From: JBFMAE01 sp040756085
GTDB taxonomy: Bacteria; Desulfobacterota; BSN033; UBA1163
Direction of reading: 5' to 3'
NCBI GenBank assembly: GCA_040756085.1
Contig: JBFMAE010000369.1
Location: 1 to 6,982 of the forward strand
DNA length: 6,982 bases
The translations under genes were made by a program, and so were the position numbers. Within the stretch, counting starts at the first letter, position 1, and each line of letters starts with the position of its first letter. Positions 4,894 through 6,982 of this stretch are shown piece after piece. The notes under the pieces are model-generated. The model ran no database searches. It saw only the letters and a list, made by a program, of their open reading frames with translations, and had not been told where the DNA came from.

Positions 4894-6288
4894 TCAACTC
4901 GCTTCGTCACCAACATCAGGGTTATGTTCTCGCTGGCGCCGAGCTGCCCGAAGGATCTGCAGGGCCCGAGAGGTTACCTTCAATTTCAGCGCAGCACGCT
5001 GCAGATTGCCCTCTTCATCGCCCACTCCAATCCTGATGGCAGTCTCCGTGACCTTCCGTCTGATCTCCTTCAGCCCAATGCCTAGGTGAATGGCACGACG
5101 CAAGGCTGTCTCAAAGGCGGTATCGCACCAGTCCTGCGGCTCTAACTCCTCATCAGGACGCTCTTCTGCGGGAAGATCGCCAACGGTAATAGGGCCGTAC
5201 CCCACGTGCCGGTACATCACACGAGTCACCAACTGCTTGAGCTCTCGCACATTGCCAGGATATTCCCGTTTGAGCAGATATGCACATATTGGTTCATCCA
5301 GATGGAGTGGCTCCTGGGAAGGTTGGATCGATCTCATGAAGTGGTGCACAAGGGGAAGGATGTCTTCGGTGCGGTCCCGGATCGGAGGCAACTTGCAAGA
5401 CGTGGTGGCAATGCGGTAGTAAAGGTCACGTCGAAACTTTCCTTGCATCACCTCTTGCAACAGGTCCCGATTAGTGGCACAGACCAGGCGAAAATGAGTC
5501 CGCTGCCAGGTGTTTCCTCCTACGCGTTTATACATCCCTTCCTCGATGACACGGAGCAGATGGGCCTGGAGACCCAACGAAAGCTCTCCAACCTCGTCCA
5601 GAAACAATGTGCTGCCATCGGCCAGGGCAAAAGCGCCGTCACGGGATGCGATCGCACCTGTAAAAGCCCCTCGCTCGTGGCCGAAGAATTCACTCCCCGA
5701 TAACTCCGGTACGATGGTGGTGCAGTCGAGAACCACCAGTTCCCCCTTTTGAGGCCGCTGATCCAATGTATGGATCAGTCGGGCTACGAGTTCCTTTCCT
5801 GTGCCAGTTTCTCCCACAAGCAGTACCGAGGCGTCCGTGAACCTCGCTCCCTCTACTATTTGGCGTAACACTGACACCCAGGCCGGACTCTTGCCTACCA
5901 GATTATCTCGCACTAACGGTGAATGAACCAGTGTGTCAATACTCTCCCATCGCTTTAACCGAACCACCACTTCAGCGACCGGGTCTGCAAAACGATCCCA
6001 GACCAGTACATCAGAAGCTTCGCTTTTGAGCAACCGCCAATCACTGGAATGGGGTAAAGCGGTGCGAGAAGTCCCTATCGCCAACACGCGATCTACACCG
6101 TTTCGGCTGACTTCTTGAACCACCTCAAAGAGCCGGGGGGCCACCTCACCAAAGAAGAGGACACCCGGTCCTGGAAGCAGTTCTGAGTTAAGGAGGGATG
6201 CGTCAATCCCTTCCTGGGCCAGTGAGTGGACTAAATCAGACTCGCGGATATTGCCCGTTGAACCAAGAAAGAGAAGCCAAACTCGCAT
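4894..6288 (-). CDS. Sigma-54-dependent AAA+ transcriptional activator
   Basis: A complete 464-residue bacterial enhancer-binding protein. Residues 1-120 have the alternating strand/helix layout of a receiver (RVWLLFLG, GVLFFGE, RVLAIG, DVLVWD) but no obvious phosphoacceptor Asp, so it is probably a pseudo-receiver sensing something else. The AAA+ domain (about 127-360) has Walker A GETGTGKE (159-166), the sigma-54-contacting GAFTGA loop (207-212), Walker B LFLDE with D231-E232, and arginines R286, R287 and R292 in the usual finger region. A Fis-like helix-turn-helix lies near 428-450 (NLQRAALKLKVTSRALQIL). AGGTGG 6 nt upstream supports the ATG. It converges on the operon at 14 nt and probably activates the sigma-54 promoter at 3172 by hydrolysing ATP to open the RpoN-polymerase complex. 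Confidence 0.93.
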   Translation of the reverse strand: MRVWLLFLGSTGNIRESDLVHSLAQEGIDASLLNSELLPGPGVLFFGEVAPRLFEVVQEVSRNGVDRVLAIGTSRTALPHSSDWRLLKSEASDVLVWDRFADPVAEVVVRLKRWESIDTLVHSPLVRDNLVGKSPAWVSVLRQIVEGARFTDASVLLVGETGTGKELVARLIHTLDQRPQKGELVVLDCTTIVPELSGSEFFGHERGAFTGAIASRDGAFALADGSTLFLDEVGELSLGLQAHLLRVIEEGMYKRVGGNTWQRTHFRLVCATNRDLLQEVMQGKFRRDLYYRIATTSCKLPPIRDRTEDILPLVHHFMRSIQPSQEPLHLDEPICAYLLKREYPGNVRELKQLVTRVMYRHVGYGPITVGDLPAEERPDEELEPQDWCDTAFETALRRAIHLGIGLKEIRRKVTETAIRIGVGDEEGNLQRAALKLKVTSRALQILRAARRQREHNPDVGDEAS

Positions 6289-6298
6289 AGGCTTCCAC

Positions 6299-6472
6299 CT
6301 AAGAAACCTGGTCGGTTATGAGTAAGAATCGTGGGTGGTCCAGCTTCAAATCCCCAGCAAAGCCAGCAAGGAAGAGAAATCCCGCCTCCAAGGGAATGAA
6401 GACCAAATTTACCTCAACACCATGAGTCAACCTTATTTGGATATTAGGGGTTAGGGGGCCAAATCTTTTTCC
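6299..6472 (-). other. Questionable short open frame just upstream of the activator
   Basis: After a stop at 6475-6473 the minus strand is open for 57 codons and ends with TAG at 6301-6299, ten nucleotides before the activator ATG and touching its ribosome site. The translation (VEVNLVFIPLEAGFLF, LKLDHPRFLLITDQVS) has a protein-like hydrophobic pattern, but there is no ATG or GTG start with a ribosome site; a TTG at 6430 would give 43 residues. It may be the end of a decayed gene, a coupled leader peptide, or chance. Confidence 0.22.
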
Positions 6473-6538
6473 TTAGCGTTCACCTTTTTCACTCAATTCC
6501 ACCAAGAGAAGTAAACATACTCTCAAAAAACTGAACTA

Positions 6539-6560
6539 CCCTCGCCTTGAAGGCGAAGGG
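6539..6560. repeat. Small palindrome, copy 1
   Basis: CCCT-CGCCT (6539-6547) pairs with AGGCG-a-AGGG (6551-6560) around loop TGA with one bulged A. The same core recurs at 6712-6729, and GCCTGAAGGC also occurs at 79-88. Confidence 0.45.
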
Positions 6561-6711
6561 TTCTGAAACATCTTGTCGACCTGAAGTTGATTTCCCAAGC
6601 AACATTCTCTATTGGGGAACATTTCAAACCAAAATGCTCATGATCGGCTTGATACGAAAACTAATTTGGAAGAGAATTATGACGCTAAGCCGACCATTTC
6701 GCAAATCTTCG

Positions 6712-6754
6712 CTTCGCCTGAAGGCGAGGGGTTTCCACCGTCCCCGAGGGGGAC
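6712..6754. repeat. Small palindrome, copy 2, with a second hairpin
   Basis: CTTCGCCT (6712-6719) pairs with AGGCGAGG (6722-6729), one wobble. Eleven bases later GTCCCC (6740-6745) pairs with GGGGAC (6749-6754) around GAG. They lie directly downstream of the minus-strand partial gene and may shape its transcript end, but no T run follows on the minus strand. The rest of 6289-6770 shows no further gene and no convincing promoter for the activator. Confidence 0.45.
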
Positions 6755-6770
6755 ACAAATACAAAATTTG

Positions 6771-6982
6771 TTAAGCCAATTTGTAATGAACGACTAAGAA
6801 TATATCTTCCACCTCATCTGGCTTAGTGACAAGGTTTGTATAATCTGGAGCTACGTTGTATTTCACTTTCAGGCTCATTTCCCCCGTAATATCCAGTTCT
6901 TCAAGGTTAAGTCCTGCATCATTTACATTTATGGTTGCCTTATTCAGCCCCCCATAGCTGTCGTTTTGAGGCATGGTAATCT
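6771..6982 (-). CDS. C-terminal end of an unidentified protein (partial)
   Basis: The minus frame is open to the window edge and ends with TAA at 6773-6771. The Met at 6974 has no ribosome site before it and the frame continues upstream, so it is probably internal. The visible 70 codons alternate polar and hydrophobic residues in a beta-strand pattern (ATINVNDAGLNLEEL, MSLKVKYNV, VEDIFLVVHYKLA). The ending EDIFLVVHYKL recalls C-termini of large secreted beta-sandwich proteins such as Tc-toxin-like or neuraminidase-domain proteins; that is only an impression. Confidence 0.5.
   Translation of the reverse strand, partial: ITMPQNDSYGGLNKATINVNDAGLNLEELDITGEMSLKVKYNVAPDYTNLVTKPDEVEDIFLVVHYKLA

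Noticed and set aside
5090..5752. Several plus-strand frames opposite the activator gene
   Set aside because: All lie antisense to the conserved AAA+ domain with intact Walker and GAFTGA motifs.
6444..6457. Telomere-like tandem TTAGGGG TTAGGGG
   Set aside because: Only two units, too few for a quadruplex or a functional repeat; probably chance.
6731..6770. Sequence resembling a single CRISPR repeat (GTTTCCACCGTCCCC...GGGGAC)
   Set aside because: Only one copy in the window, with no spacers or cas genes; treated as a simple hairpin.
6547..6797. Overlapping plus-strand frames of 61 and 75 codons
   Set aside because: Start within palindromes, lack ribosome sites, and overlap each other in different frames with no protein-like pattern.

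Overview
The window looks like bacterial chromosome, most likely from a Desulfobacterota-type (former Deltaproteobacteria) or similar environmental Gram-negative lineage. The hints are the style of the PLP aminotransferase, an outer-membrane-type lipoprotein, sigma-54 control and dense intergenic palindromes. This placement is inference; there is no rRNA or marker gene to fix it.

Left part (1-1735): a structured stretch ending in an intrinsic terminator (16-72) precedes a leader region (124-330) that reads as a classical amino-acid attenuator. It has a promoter-like TTGACA, a 19-codon leader peptide in which 10 residues are Phe or Tyr, and a set of mutually exclusive RNA helices with two successive terminators. 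It lies upstream of an intact class I/II aminotransferase gene (481-1674), so the enzyme is probably tied to Phe/Tyr supply. A second, palindromic CGAAT-rich leader element (371-457) lies between the terminators and the start codon.

Middle-left (1765-2985): a two-hairpin REP-like repeat, a convergent lipoprotein gene (1860-2561, minus, GTG start), and a decayed IS1182-type transposase fragment (minus) whose end abuts or overlaps the lipoprotein promoter.

Middle-right (3172-6288): the most unusual part. A near-consensus sigma-54 promoter (3172-3187) drives a tightly packed run of three genes. The first encodes an acidic N-terminus followed by a cationic glycine-zipper protein (3247-4017). The second is a 68-codon reading frame that looks like the start of a larger protein (4020-4226). 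The third is an overlapping frame encoding a His/Asp/Glu-rich helical protein that looks C-terminally cut short (4208-4879). Convergent to them, 14 nt away, is a complete sigma-54 AAA+ activator with an intact GAFTGA loop (4894-6288, minus). Promoter type and adjacent regulator fit each other, so this reads as a self-contained sigma-54-controlled module of unknown function, here probably partly degraded.

Right edge (6289-6982): mostly non-coding, with small hairpins containing GCCTGAAGGC-type cores, a questionable short frame just upstream of the activator, and the C-terminal end of an unidentified minus-strand protein that runs off the window.
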